Translations under genes and position numbers: made by a program
Assembly (NCBI RefSeq): GCF_024679245.1
Contig: NC_090178.1
Coordinates: forward strand, 4,323,702 to 4,387,701
Source: Pseudorasbora parva
Taxonomy: Eukaryota > Chordata > Actinopteri > Cypriniformes > Gobionidae
DNA: 64,000 bases
Reading direction: 5' to 3'
Shown: positions 24,466 to 36,595 of the stretch, in pieces
How the letters are laid out: each line of letters starts with the position of its first letter
Position numbering within the stretch: the first letter of the stretch is position 1
The notes under the pieces: generated by a model
Database searches by the model: none
What the model was told of the DNA's origin: nothing
The model's input: only the letters and a program-made list of their open reading frames with translations

Positions 24466-24913
24466 TCAGCTGTTTCTTCCCGCCGGTGTTACGGATCCAC
24501 TGGGGATCATGTTATCTGGGGACGGGCGCGTGCACGCAGCTAGTTTTACCTGGATTTACAGCAGATGTTAGACGAGGACAGATTCGCCACAGCGGATTTT
24601 CCACTGAACAGATTTAAAACGCTTTCCACATTATTGGTAAATGTTTGCATAATATCAGGCTCTGTGTTTTCCTCTGTCGCTGCTTTGCTGTATGTTTCAA
24701 ACGCAGTTTAAGGGAATTTTTAATGTGGTTTCATTTCACAACACAGACCACGCCCACATTTTGTTACATTCTTTTCGATGAAAGTCGTATCCAATGACAA
24801 TTACATTCAATAAATTACATTGTGTCGTATTAGTATCGGGATTTTTATTTTATTTTTAATAACTATTGTTTTTGTAATTTGCTTAGGGTATTTTTTAAAA
24901 GATAATTTTAAGG

Positions 24914-25014
<101 letters not shown>

Positions 25015-25356
25015 TAACTAAAATAACTCAAAGCCTGTCATATTACCTTTCTCATATTAGCCTATTATATTCTATTATAATCTATTATATTGCCCACCCC
25101 TTGCCCACCTGCACATCCCAGCTGATATAGATTTGGGGGGTCATTCTGCATTTGAAAGTTTGAAAGGGTTTTAAATCTTCTAAATAAAGTAAAATGATTC
25201 AAAATCAAGTAATTTATATATGCCAAAGTCAACTTTAAACATATACAATGTAATTTCCAAACAGCAAAATTGTGGCCAGTGAAAATGCTGAGTGGCTAGT
25301 AACTTTGGAAAACCACTAGCCACGGTGGCCGGTGAGCAAAAAAGTTAATGTCAATG

Positions 25357-25655
<299 letters not shown>

Positions 25656-26256
25656 CCTTAAAATTAATTTGCATTAACACGTTAATTTTGACAGGCAATG
25701 ATATATGATATATAAAGTTTGCTGATGTATGACGCCGCTTATTAGCAGGAGACCGCAATGATTGGTAAAAGTTGTGGTGATTGGTCAAAATTGCGAGTCG
25801 CACTGAATTCACGGGGACTGATTGCAAATAACACACAATAAATAATCTAGAATACTTTCATCAAATATATAAATTCAAGCTTAAGTTTAAGATTTTACAA
25901 TTAGGCTATACTGAGCCTGATCTATCTAAGAGATTTTTTTAGAAGGAAGTTAATACCTTTTAGAAAAATGTCACATGGGTTAAAACTCCTGCTACCCTGA
26001 TTTGCATTTGTATAGCTCACAGCATGTTCATTTACATGTTAAAGCCTCCCCTGGAGTTAAGGGAAGGGGGGTCTTGGGGGGGACAACTGCCAAGCAAGGC
26101 CCACGTCAATTTCTGACAATTCACGGCAGTTTTCGGTGTCGCCTGCAAACTGCCGTGTACAGCCGTAAACCTGATCTTCCACGACAATCTACAGTGCCGC
26201 TTACTGACGAAAATCCCACTTTTCATGCAGTGTAATAATCCTTTAGGTGAGTGTAT

Positions 26257-27426
26257 ATTACACGTTGTTTAATAAAATGCTCTCAAAAATGTTATACAAA
26301 TTATGATTTAGATTTATTGTAAAGAATTTTATTGTAATGTAAAGAATTATCGGTTATTGGCATCAGCTAAAATGTTCTTATCTGTGCATCCTTAGTTTTT
26401 ATTTATTTATGCTAGAGTACGATATATTCTCTGAAAACACATCTTAATATCTTGCATACTTTTGTTCCTCAAGTAAATGTATCTTGTTTTAAGGGTGGTA
26501 TCTTGTTCTCGAACTGCTGCATCACCATCCAAATTTTGCCCTCTGCTGTGAAACCAGAGAGTTGAACATGCTAAATAAGGGATTGGTGTCGAAGATCTGA
26601 GTCCCTCCTCCGCTTCTGACAGCTGGCAGCGCTGAACCTTGTTGCTTTGCTTTGGAGGAGGGCAAGAGAGACAGAGGAAAATAGATAAAGCAGAGAGAGA
26701 GAAAAGAAACACAGATCAATAAATATTTCAACAGCTGCTCCCCTCGAGTGTCTGTGGAGAAATGGAAAGGTGCAAAGTTACTGGAAGAGAATGAAAGGGA
26801 TGAACAACACGGGTAGATGGAAACGATTCCACGACACGCGAGAGCGTGTGATGGACGGAGCAGAGAGCGGCGTTGTAAACAAAAACTGATTTAGAGAACC
26901 GACAGATGGCGAGTGGGGGGGGCAGGAGGTGCTGAAAAGTGGCAAAGACCAGCAATAAACAAGTGCAAGATGGATTGATCTGGAAGTCTAATCATTACAC
27001 ACAATTAGTGCTGGCCGATATGGTGGCATACACTGGGCAGAAATGCATTGGAGGTTTTGCTATGCCCTTTGTAGTTTTGTTCAGTGTGCATGACTGCTCT
27101 GTGTTACTTTTTATGTGATGAGAGCGATGAAAAAGAATGGCGTAAATACAGAGCAGGACGTGTCCTAATCCCAAACCAGTCAAGAGAAGGAAGGACTTGC
27201 GAACAGTTAGTTATGCACAGCTTGATTTGCCACATATAATTAACATATAACTGAAAGTCTTTTAAATGTCAAACATAACAGCTTTAAACACAAACACTTT
27301 CCAACATTTACTTTCTTTATCTAGTTATATGCAATGCATGCTGGAAATATTCAATTATCTTTCACTAATCCTACCCCTAAACCTACCATCACATAAAAAT
27401 GACTGCATTTTTACATTAAAAAAAAA
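26257..27426. other. Intronic DNA with hAT-end and repeat fragments
   Basis: TCGGTTATTGGCATCAGC ... GTGCATCCTTA at about 26349-26395 resembles one end of the 47094-47570 family. CTCAAGTAAATGTATCTTG recurs at 26469. From 26520 to 27240 the sequence is unique-looking and non-coding. Confidence 0.4.
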
Positions 27427-28455
27427 AACCTTCAATCAATCAATCAACTTTATTTATTTAGCGCTTTTACAATGCCGATTGTTTCAAAGCTAGCCTAGAA
27501 ATCTAGACCCACCCTAGCGGCAGCAAATCTAATCTGCCCTGAGTGTCGTCTGGCAACTCTCAATACACTTCTGAGCTGTATTCCCCTAACTCTTTTCGGG
27601 CCAATCACATCGTGTATAGAGTCGGTGGGCGGGGCCATAATGACGACGGCCGAGTTGCGTTTGCGTGCTTCTAGTAAACACAGAAACTGGCAAGCGGCGG
27701 TCTTCCGAATCAGCTCTGACCACGACTCTGGAAGACTTGGAGTTAAGCTTTTCTCTGAGAAAAGAACAAAGAACGGCACTGAAGTCATTCTTAAAAAGGG
27801 AAGATGTGTTCTGAGTTTTGCTGACCGGATACGGCGAATGTTTAATCTATCAACAAGCTCTGCTTCACCTTCGTTGCTCTGGTTGGTTGTAGCGCTATCC
27901 TATCGCGTGCAGAGGGAGTTTGAAAGACGACCGATTATCCCGCCCCTCGGATTGAGCTGTCAATGGTGAGTTTCCAGACCAAACATCTTGATGTGGGTCT
28001 GGCTTGTCAGACTATTTCAAAGCAGCTTCACAGTGTTAAACAGGATAATATTGCAACAAAATTAGATTCGGCTGTACAGTCGTTCTGGAGAAAACAGTGA
28101 TGTTATCAGCTTATATTAATTTATCATATAGCGACAATGTTGGCAGATCAGTATTATAGTTTATAGAATTAAATAAAACCTATTTGTATATTTAGTTGAA
28201 TAACTTTGATCATAATTTTAGTGTCCCCAACTGAGCAAGCCAAGCCAAAGGCGACCAAAGGAACCAAAACTCCATCAGGGCATGATGGAGAAAAATAAAC
28301 CTTGGGAGAAACCAGACTCAGTCGGGGTGCCAGTTCTCCTCTGGCCTATTAACACACCGTGTATGATTATTATTCTGTCAACCTTACAGGTCAGAAATCA
28401 TATTAGATCAGAATATTCAAAATTTCTGGGTATCATGCAAGAGGCGAGTTTATTG
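27427..28455 (+). repeat. Repeat family E, copy 1 (hosts a 9-bp-duplication element)
   Basis: AACTTTATTTATTTAGCGC, TTTTACAATGCCGATTG and TTTCAAAGCAGCTTCACAG, then after the insert AACAGGATAATATTGCAAC and GTGCCAGTTCTCCTCTGGCC, match 38355-38600 in the same orientation. The repeat resumes exactly after the inserted element. It is non-coding and probably a retroposon tail or DNA element, class unknown. Confidence 0.7.
27491..28014. mobile_element. Repeat family D, copy 1: 524-bp element with 9-bp target duplication
   Basis: It starts TAGCCTAGAAATCTAGA and ends GTCTGGCTTGTCAGACTA. TTTCAAAGC is present exactly on both sides (27482-27490 and 28015-28023) and is single in the uninterrupted family E copy at 38406. 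The inverse copy at 57298-57773 shares almost the entire sequence. A 9-bp duplication is typical of Mutator-like and Merlin elements. No transposase; non-autonomous. Confidence 0.8.
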
Positions 28456-29095
28456 AGAACCTTCACTTAGTATGATTTATAAGCGGTTTTCCTCATGCAG
28501 GGACCCAAAAATGTCACACATGGACACAGATATTGCCATCCTTGTGGTGACATTTTGTCCCCATAATGTTGTGTTTACCAGGCCACACACACACACACAC
28601 TTATATATAGCCGTGAATGGTTGTGTGGTGCGTGCTGTCAGGATGAGAGTTGACGGAGGCTCCAGCTCTACAGCTGTAACGCTGCACTTCTCTCATTAAA
28701 ACGTCACTCCTGCTAGACGTTCCACTAATAAGCAGGTGCTTCTGCGTATTACCTTGGTAATGAGTGGTTGTTAGCTTGGCTGTGCCTCGCTAATAAAAAC
28801 ACGGCCCTTATCTCTATGGCTTGTTCTGTGGAAAAAGTCTCAATTTGAGGTTACCGAGAGATCAGAATCTTATCAGCACCACACCATTATATGTGAGGAC
28901 AACAAACATGTAAATCGCTGCAGCCAGATATACAGCATTATGTTGTTAAACTGCAAAAGTGTGCCTGGTGTGATAATTCACTACTGAAGATATCCGCCAC
29001 ATCCGTTTTTTTTCTTTTTCTTGGTCTTGCACTGGCACTTATTAGATATTCCAGCTGTGAAGGTACAGATGGGATTTCTAGCAATGAGAAGCTGA
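28456..29095. other. Intronic DNA, nothing confidently recognised
   Basis: Contains a short CA array near 28583. Non-coding, with no paired termini seen. Confidence 0.4.
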
Positions 29096-29150
29096 TATTA
29101 AAGAAATAGTTCACCCAAAAATTGAAATTGCTGTCATTTCGCCCCTCGAG
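29096..29150. repeat. Repeat family B end fragment
   Basis: TTAAAGAAATAGTTCACCC and CAAAAATTGAAATTGCTGTC are family B terminal sequence. Confidence 0.6.
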
Positions 29151-29390
29151 TCAAGCCCATAAAAGAAGTTTAATTTTTCTTGGATTTTAAAACCACTTAC
29201 ACTCTGTGGACCCTGTACAGGGTCCAGAATGACATTGTGATGTATATACTTTCCATTAAATGTCTGTGGAGGAGCTATGATGTCATATGTGGTACCATTT
29301 GAAAGCTTAGAGTCTCTCCTTTCTGGAGATATGCATCACTTTGGCATTTGTTTTACACAAAGTAATGTATTTACACTAAATTACTCTGGT

Positions 29391-29556
29391 CCCATTTCCA
29401 CCTGGATTTGGCCTACCCAAATAGAAAAGCCTCCCATACACACATACAGTGGGTTAAGTTCAAAATGTTGGTGTCATTTTACAGGAAACCCTTTAAAGTT
29501 ACATAAAACACTGCTAAAAGTCAAACATGTAAGTATATGTTGTCTTAGCTGTTATA
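29391..29556 (+). repeat. Left arm of inverted repeat around a BED-finger fragment
   Basis: Its reverse complement matches 29753-29917 with about 85% identity by eye (TTGGCCTACCCAAAT, CATACACACATACAGTGG, AAAATGTTGGTGTCATTTTA, ACATATACTTACATG-type blocks). Confidence 0.75.
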
Positions 29557-29600
29557 ACCCCCCCAATAAATTAGGCACTTTTTGATAAAAAATATATATA

Positions 29601-29744
29601 GGTCCAACTTTTAAGTCAGCAGTATGGCAACATTTCAGCTACCCGGTGGAGAACAAGGATGGCAATCGTGTAGTTGACAAGACCCACACAATTTGCCGTA
29701 AGTGTTTCAAGAAGCTTCCCCAACCGGCTGGCAACGTGGTGTGA
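29601..29744 (+). pseudogene. BED zinc-finger fragment of a hAT-type transposase
   Basis: A 47-codon frame reads S-A-V-W-Q-H-F-S-Y-P-V, then K-D-G-N-R-V-V-D-K-T-H-T-I-C-R-K-C and stops. The aromatic W-x2-F start, the basic middle and the C-x2-C pair are the first half of a BED finger, as found at the N-terminus of hAT transposases and ZBED proteins. The closing His residues and the catalytic domain are missing. It lies exactly between two 165-bp inverted arms. Confidence 0.65.
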
Positions 29745-29752
29745 GCGTGGCG

Positions 29753-29917
29753 GTTATTAGAGCTTAGACAACATATACATGTTTATGACTTTTGGCAGTG
29801 TTTTATGCAACTTCAAGGGTTTCCTGTAAAATGACACCAACATTTTGAACTTAGACCACTGTATGTGTGTATGGGAAGCTTTTCAATTTGGGTAGGCCAA
29901 TTCCAGGCGGAAATCCC
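29753..29917 (-). repeat. Right arm of inverted repeat around the BED-finger fragment
   Basis: It is the inverse of 29391-29556. The arms plus the 200-bp centre form a 527-bp structure. Confidence 0.75.
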
Positions 29918-30070
29918 AAAAAATGGCCGTGGAGTTTAAGCGGTTAACGGATGTGTTGTAAATCAGTGGTTTACAGCTGCTTTGGACCTACATTTTTCCC
30001 ATGGCCATTATAAGCCGCGACCAAAATTTTTAGGAATTTGAAAAAAGCAAATGTACTTCTCAGGAATGGT

Positions 30071-30109
<39 letters not shown>

Positions 30110-30235
30110 GAGCTGTGGGAACATATTTTATAAGGGCGATGCTGGGAGCGGAACTTGATGCTGCAGGATGATGTCAACTTTTCTGTGGGATTTTTCAATA
30201 GGACAATTCAGCATGACGTCACAACAGTAATAAAC
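29918..30235. other. Intronic DNA with a (CA)n array
   Basis: A CA dinucleotide array occupies 30073-30104. Nothing else recognised. Confidence 0.7.
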
Positions 30236-31190
30236 GTTCTTCTGGGTGGCAAAAGCCGAAGCGTTCCTATGGCAACGCTAGTAAATTGCTTGGGATTCAG
30301 ACATAGTTAACATGATTATTGAGGGACGGATTAACTAATTCAGGAGATAGCAATACATAAAATGCCTAACCTTGCTCCAGTAGATGTAGCGCTAGTCTAA
30401 TACCATCATTTTTAAATGAGCCTCAGCCTACATTGAGTAGTTATTTTAGTGGCTGTTTGACTTACAATATGTTGGGCTATCGTAGATGGTCTATTTCCCT
30501 GTTATCTAACTAAAAATGCTATTATCGGATCAGATGGCACAGACGTGAGCTTCTGACGGTCAAAAGGATAGCGTGCTGTAGACTAGCGCTACTCCGCTAA
30601 CGTTAGGCATTCACTCAAACTAAACTCGCGGTGATGAAGAAGCCAGTGTGGTACACGCATCAATCATCCATCAGCCTACAACATGTTTTGCTTTTCCTAT
30701 TTCTTCCATTGACATTTGATCAGTAGTCTACATGACACTAGAAGTTCGGTCTCTTCCTACTTTTACTTCAGGCAGTGACTGGCAATAAGTTCGATCTTTA
30801 AAAGTGATCTAAAGTTTACTAATATTAGTCTTGATTTTCCCCAGCTGAAGATAATTATGCTCTGCTGTGATTTTGTAGATGGACCGCTTTGAGAATACTT
30901 CTCTGTAGCGCCACTTTTGACGACGTCCACTCGCTTTAGCCTCCTCACCCACAGGTTTTGCTGGATATATTTACTTTTTTTTGAAGGAAATCGATACAAT
31001 CCTAGACCTTTTGCTGTATATCTGACGGCATAACCCCAAACACAACACGTTTTCGTCATAGTTTCAACTTTATTCAACAACAATGTTCTTAACTATGTTA
31101 CTGTTTACAGTAGGCGGCTGGATCTCTTCAGTTGGTCAGTATAAGCCGCTCGCGTTCTGCCACCCGGAAGTATCCTGGTGCCGATGGTTT
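30236..31190 (-). pseudogene. THAP-domain transposase/protein remnant
   Basis: On the minus strand from 31059 the frame reads M-T-K-T-C-C-V-W-G-Y, then GLGLYRFPSKK and WVRRLKRVD. The Met-x3-Cys start, the YRFP motif and the basic W-containing helix are those of a THAP zinc finger, but the second Cys (G-C) is Tyr and the C-x2-H closing pair is not found. The frame ends at 30763. Weak opposed ends (CTTCTGGGTGGCAAAAGCC near 30238 and its inverse near 31160) suggest a P-like or other DNA element. The boundaries are uncertain. Confidence 0.5.
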
Positions 31191-32279
31191 ACAAACATTC
31201 TGAAATGGTCAATATATGGGTAAATTAAAAGCCTGTGGTAAACAAAACTTGACGATACACTCAACGTTTTCTTTTGACAGCGCTCTGATCCAATGGTGAC
31301 CCCCTCTGTATGAATAGAAAATTGTTATATTACAAAATACTATATATAACCAAAATGTCTATGTCCTGGGAAAAACAGGACGTTTGGTCACCCTAACTAA
31401 ATCTTTAAAATAATTTTAAGAATTAATGTGCACATACACACAAGTACCATTCCACTTTACTCTTGCGTCAACAGATACTCCTGTTGGATGTGGTTTGTCC
31501 TTCGTGTTGGTGTGCCAACATTATCCTGGATACCAGAGCTCTCGATACACCAGAAAGACTCGCTGTCCCGGTCACAGATGAGCCAGCGAGAGGCGCACCA
31601 ACAATTTGAACTCTTTTGAACTCTCATATGTCTCCCATTATGTTGTGTGGATTGGAGTAGCTTATGTACAGCTGTGCTATTACTCTGCTAAATCAACCTT
31701 CACACTCGACTCTTACTGATTGAATGTAAAATCAGCGGAGATGGGCCTATACAGGAGTGAAACCTCTAACACTTTACTGTCCAGTGTTTCAGTGTCATTG
31801 TCCAACCCCTGCATATTTCTATGATTATGAGTGTGATTAAATCTATTAATTTTTCACCAGTGGGGGTTCATTCACATGCTAAAGTCTCAGATTTTGAGGA
31901 TTAGTGTATGAAAAACCTGTTAAAACATGGCCTGTGTCATATAGCTCTTGTCATTGTGAATTAAGGAATAGTGCTAATCGGGATTGAATTCCACTGTGTG
32001 CACCGGTGTGATATTCCATTAAAGAAGCAGAGAGACGTGGAAGAATTTGTTTTGGAGGTGGCGTGTGACATTTCTTTAATTGTGAGAAAGGAGGAAAGAT
32101 CTCACGTTGTGATTGAGCGCTTGTATTACCCTAATTTGGTTCGCAGTCAGATGGCAGTGCGTTATCGCCCGAGGATGTGCCACTAATATAGTGTTGGGGG
32201 ATATTTCTCTGTCAGTGCCTTGTGTTCTTTATCAATAGGCACTTTCTAAACATGACAAGTTGAAGCTTAAACTGAGAAT
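31191..32279. other. Intronic DNA, nothing recognised
   Basis: Low-repeat sequence; short open frames at 31428-31619 and 31971-32186 lack domains and splice context. Confidence 0.4.
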
Positions 32280-32765
32280 ATGTGAAGGCAGTCTTTAGTC
32301 TTCAGTCCGGTTTTATTTCCCTGCAGGAAGTCTCTGAGAGCCGTAATGGGAAGATGCGTGCAAACGCGTATCACCCGCCTGCCACACATTTTCCTTCATT
32401 TTCAATTTGAATATCATTAACCAATAAGTCAATTTTTTGAGCATTTTAATTAATATCTTAATGAATTCCGTTGCATTATGTCCTGTTTGGGTGAGCGAGA
32501 TATTCATGGTTAATGAAATTTACTTTAATTTCCAAATGAAAGCGCTCATGTAGTTCCATCTTTGCTTTTGCTGCACAGCATTTGGAGCGTTGCCCGCACA
32601 GAAAAACTTTAATTCATTGTTTAAATAGCACCATCCAATTAGTTAGTCATTTTGCGCTATATTTCTGTAATTTGCATAATCAAATAAGGTCATTAATGAT
32701 TGCAGTCATATTAATTCTTCTATATTTATTAGAAGTATAGAGCATCATTTTTTGTCATTATTTCT
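32280..32765. promoter_or_regulatory. Candidate conserved intronic enhancer 2
   Basis: About 480 bp free of repeat termini and dense in homeodomain-like cores: AATATCATTAACCAATAAG, CATTTTAATTAATATC, CATGGTTAATGAAATT, CCATCCAATTAGTTAG, CATTAATGATTGCAG. This is typical of deeply conserved non-coding DNA in introns of developmental genes. Conservation cannot be tested here. Confidence 0.35.
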
Positions 32766-33170
32766 CAAGCTTATTTTATTAGGCGATAGAAGGAATTCCA
32801 CTGGTGTGGAGAAAAATATTAAATACTGCTTAACTGTGTGTGTGCGTGTGCGTGTGCGTGTGCGTGTGCATGTGTGTGAGAGAGAGAGAGTATGAGCATG
32901 AGCATGTGTGACAATTGTGTGACAATGCAAAACGTTTTTGCACACTTCAGTCTTAAAGACTTAAAAAATATCTACATATCGTTGCATGTAATATGAAATA
33001 TAAAACCATGGCATCTATAAACAATTGAAACCTTTTTATTGTCATTTTAAGCAGTATATATACTATAAAAAACAACAGCAATATTGAACAATACTGCCTC
33101 TCATTTTCAAAATTACAGTAAAATTATTGAAATATTAAAATACAAAAAAAGTGTTTTCTATGTGAATAAG
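32766..33170. other. Intronic DNA with (TG)n array
   Basis: TG/CGTG repeats at 32836-32877, then an AG run. The rest is A/T-rich and unassigned. Confidence 0.6.
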
Positions 33171-33485
33171 TGTAATTTATTTCTGTGATCAAAGCTGAAT
33201 TTTCAGCATCTTTACTCAGCGTCACATGATCCTCCAGAAATCTTTCTAAAATGCTGATTTATATAATGTTAAAAAGAGTGTGAAGCTTCATATTTTTGTA
33301 AAAACTGTGATGCATTTTGTTTCCTGGATTGTTTGAAAAGAAAATTTAAAAGAATGGCTTTTATTTGAAATAACAGTATTTTACTGTCACTTTTGATCAA
33401 TTTAATGCATCCTTGTTGAATAAAAGTATTAATTTCATTTAAAAAAATTATAATATTTTTTACTGATCCCAACGTTTTGAGTGAT
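33171..33485 (+). repeat. Repeat family F, copy 1
   Basis: AAAGCTGAATTTTCAGCATC, GTCACATGATCCTCCAGAAA, TTTACTGTCACTTTTGATCA, AATGCATCCTTGTTGAATAA are landmarks of a widespread cyprinid repeat. Also at 43835-44300 and 45700-46440. Confidence 0.7.
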
Positions 33486-33885
33486 ATTGTATCAATTATG
33501 TATGGAAGCTTGTTTCCACGGAATAAACTATTTAAAAGATTAATACTTTTTCTGAGTCTCACAATCGCAAGTTATAAAGTCGCAGTTACCTTTTTTATTT
33601 TTATTCAGTGAAGGAAACAAGCTTTTTAATATTTAAAAATAAATAAATATTATACTTAAAATGAAGACAAACTTTGACAAGTTTGACAAACCTTCTGTAA
33701 CGTTCATATGTCAGTAAGGCAGAAGGAATGCTGGAGAATCATTTGTTTGCAGATCCCACTTGCTTTGAAATGCTGTATCTAATGGAATGATATTTTTAAG
33801 TGTGATTTACAGGGTTCCTTTAATTGCCATTTTACATTTATCTGATGCCCCCAGAGTGTGTATGTGAAGTTTAAGCTCAAAAACA
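33486..33885. other. Intronic DNA, nothing recognised
   Basis: A/T-rich and non-coding. Confidence 0.4.
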
Positions 33886-33889
33886 GATC

Positions 33890-34533
33890 ATTTTTTATAG
33901 CATGTTACATGTTTGAGGGTAAGCAAAAGCACACAGTTTTTGTGTCTCTTTAAATGCAAATGAGCTGCTGCTCCCCTCCCCCTTTCTAGAAGAGGGCGGA
34001 GCTTCAAGAGCTCATGTTAGCAGCTCTGATTACCTCACACAGACAAAAATCAGACACTGTTCAGCCTTTCATGTTCAACTGGGAGTCATGAACTGGCTTT
34101 TAAAAAAATAATAATTATACTGTTTTCCGAGGTCAACTAATGATATTTTTGTGTTTTTTACATTAAAAAACATCATGACTAATAAGTAATAGGCTATTTT
34201 CTACATTGGTTTTGAGGCTCTCTCCAAAACGCTGGGTTTTGATGGTAAACACTATGCAACAATGACAATGCAACAATGCTGACAATGCACCACTATTACA
34301 TATCAAAACACGTTTTACTCACATCGGTGTGTTGCACGATTCCTGTTGGATCCAAATCCAGCATCGACCGGAGATTTGTTCACAAACGATCCCACAATGA
34401 ACTGAAGTGAACATGTCTTCCCCACGTGAGCTGGAACTTCATTAAAAATAAAGTTCAACCACTCATTCCTAATATTAGGATCAGAAGGAAGCTTATGCAG
34501 CGACTTCCACAGTGGAAGTATATTCTTCCACAG
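33890..34533 (+). repeat. Repeat family G, copy 1 (partial)
   Basis: GAGGTCAACTAATGAYRTTT, AATAGGCTATTTTCTACA, TTGAGGCTCTCTCC, and later ACACGTTTTACTCACATC and ATTCCTGTTGGATCC, match 41520-42370 in the same order. The copy is internally deleted and is followed directly by a solo LTR. Confidence 0.65.
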
Positions 34534-34873
34534 TGTGGTGTGACAGGCAGCGGGGCGAGGGACCTCGAGAGCGGGCCGGTGATTAGTGTTGACGAGTGCC
34601 AGCTGCATGGCACACCGGTCTTGTCTCGCGGTCATGTGACGGGAGCATAAAAGGAGGAGCAAGGGCTGCGGAAGACGAGAGAGGACCAGGCCTGGATTTT
34701 ACGTTATGTTTTGTTTATGTTTTATTATGTTTATGTGGGCAGTCGTCCGTGAGGGGCTGCCTGCGGTTTTACTTTCGTTTTGTTTATTTATGTTGAATTA
34801 AAGTTTTGAAACGTTCGCCGGTTCCCGCCTCCTTCCTTCCCATCTACAAACTTTATTACACACAACCACACTG
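34534..34873 (+). mobile_element. Solo LTR
   Basis: Starts TGTGGTGTGACAGG and ends ACACACAACCACA (inverted terminal similarity); alternatively the inner boundaries TGTGACAG (34539) to TTACA (34860) apply. It carries a TATA-like CATAAAAGG at about 34648 and AATTAAAG polyadenylation-like sequence at about 34796. No internal region flanks it on either side. The target duplication was not resolved. Confidence 0.6.
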
Positions 34874-35240
34874 TAAAAAAATATTCAGAAAAAAAGTTAC
34901 CTGGTTGCTTTAAAATTTTGAGTTCATTGAAATTTACATTTTGAGTTAATACAATAAACATTTTTTGAGATTCGACAACCTTTATTAAAATATTATTAAA
35001 AGATTTTGTAAGCATATTGGGTAATTGTGTGTTTTATTTCTGATGATGCAGTGAAACATGCCAAATTGTGCTATTTTCATGATGTATTCAATTTTTGTAT
35101 GTGGTTCAGATACAATAATATTTTGAGTTTCTATTTATTAAACAAATTTCCTTCATTGTATCAACTGAAAGTTTTAATTTTAATAAACTCAAAATTTTAA
35201 GGCAACCAGGTTACTTACTACAATTAAAGTGAGAAACTGT
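34864..35240 (+). mobile_element. Repeat family C, copy 1 (TIR element, about 375 bp)
   Basis: The ends read inward AAGTTACCTGGTTGCTTTAA and AAGTAACCTGGTTGCCTTAA, then AATTTTGAGTT. The inverse copy is at 46440-46870. Non-coding and A/T-rich. Confidence 0.7.
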
Positions 35241-35625
35241 ATTCTGAAATGCACAAATCTTTATCATTTAAATATTTAACCCTGAAAGACATTTAAGACT
35301 GATCCAGAAACTTGTGCACTGTTATGACAGGCGATTGACACAGATTGGCTTCCATCAGTGTTTTTCACCCTTAGTTTGCACAAAGTTCAACAACTTTTCT
35401 CAACTTTTGACACTCGCATCACATACTCAATTGCCAAGGCTGTAGACAGTTTTTAGAGCTGACACCAAATCTTCTGTTAATCAGCCAAGAAGACGGTGTT
35501 ATCAATGACAATAATCTTAAAATTGGTGATTTATCGGCCTGGCTGAGGTTTCGGTCTGTCATTAGAAGGAGTATTTCACTATCCAACATTGACTCCAGAA
35601 AACTATCCTGGTGTTTGACAGGCAA
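35241..35625. other. Intronic DNA, nothing recognised
   Basis: Unique-looking and non-coding. Confidence 0.4.
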
Positions 35626-35629
35626 AAGC

Positions 35630-35800
35630 CACAATAATCACATTCACTCTCATGACCTTTGCATGAGCCACATGCATTCAAATCCATTAGCCAATAATGA
35701 GAACTTCACAAAGGCCAATTAGCTGCCTAATCTTGGGAAACACTGTCATGATGCAGTTGAGATTTTGCTGACAAGTCAATGATCCAACGGATACAACACG
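35630..35800. promoter_or_regulatory. Candidate conserved intronic enhancer 3
   Basis: Motif-dense, repeat-free segment: CATGACCTTTGCATGAGCC (nuclear-receptor-like TGACCTTTG), CATTAGCCAATAATGAG, CAAAGGCCAATTAGCTGCC and CTAATCTTGGG. Inference only. Confidence 0.3.
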
Positions 35801-36271
35801 TTTTTTTATATTAACCAAGAGATAATTCTATTTTCGACAAGATTTATGGTTTATTCTGATGAGTATGAAAAAGGTCTGGTGAACTTTTCATTTCTATTTT
35901 GTCTGTCCATCAGAACTCTCAATGAATATCGATCTGTTTACCCCAGATCTCTTAATACAGACATGGGCGATGTTATACCGATATATGTGTCGATTCTATC
36001 AAGTAGACCTGAGATATAGAGGCTAAGATCCATCATGCTTAGCAAACATTGACTAAATGACATTATGAAACTCTCTGTGCAGTAAAAATAGAGATTCAAT
36101 CATTTAGTCTCAGACTTTGCTGTTTCACAGATGTTGAGTGTTGAGCATTTCTACTGCAGATCTAGACAGAAAATGAAGAGCTAATTCATTAAGAGTGAAC
36201 TGTAGTTATAAACTGCTTAAATCATCTGGCTTTCAGTTAAATACTCTGAATAAAAATGCTGTCTTTACATG
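35801..36271. other. Intronic DNA, nothing recognised
   Basis: Non-coding, without paired termini. Confidence 0.4.
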
Positions 36272-36595
36272 TCAGTTGCTGTGTTTCCGTCCAGAATTGC
36301 GTGTTTAACTTGTGCACAAAAGTGGAATATTGCATATAACATTTGAGAATAAAATAACATTTCCATCCCACGTGTTCATTAGAAGAAAATCGCCACTTCC
36401 TGGGAAATTGCTGCAAAATATCATTAATAAAAATGAAAGTTTCTATAATCTGGCTCTTTTTCCATCTATCATAAATGAGTGACGTCTTAGAGCTTCAGAT
36501 GAAACATCCTCTTGTGTTTGGGAACGCAGTCATGTGAGACGCTTCTGGAGGGAATTAAACCAAATCATTCTGATGACAGACTTTGACTAAACCAA

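Noticed and set aside
27625..27969. 114-codon basic open frame inside family D copy 1
   Set aside because: The other copy (57298-57773) does not preserve it, and it matches no transposase motif.
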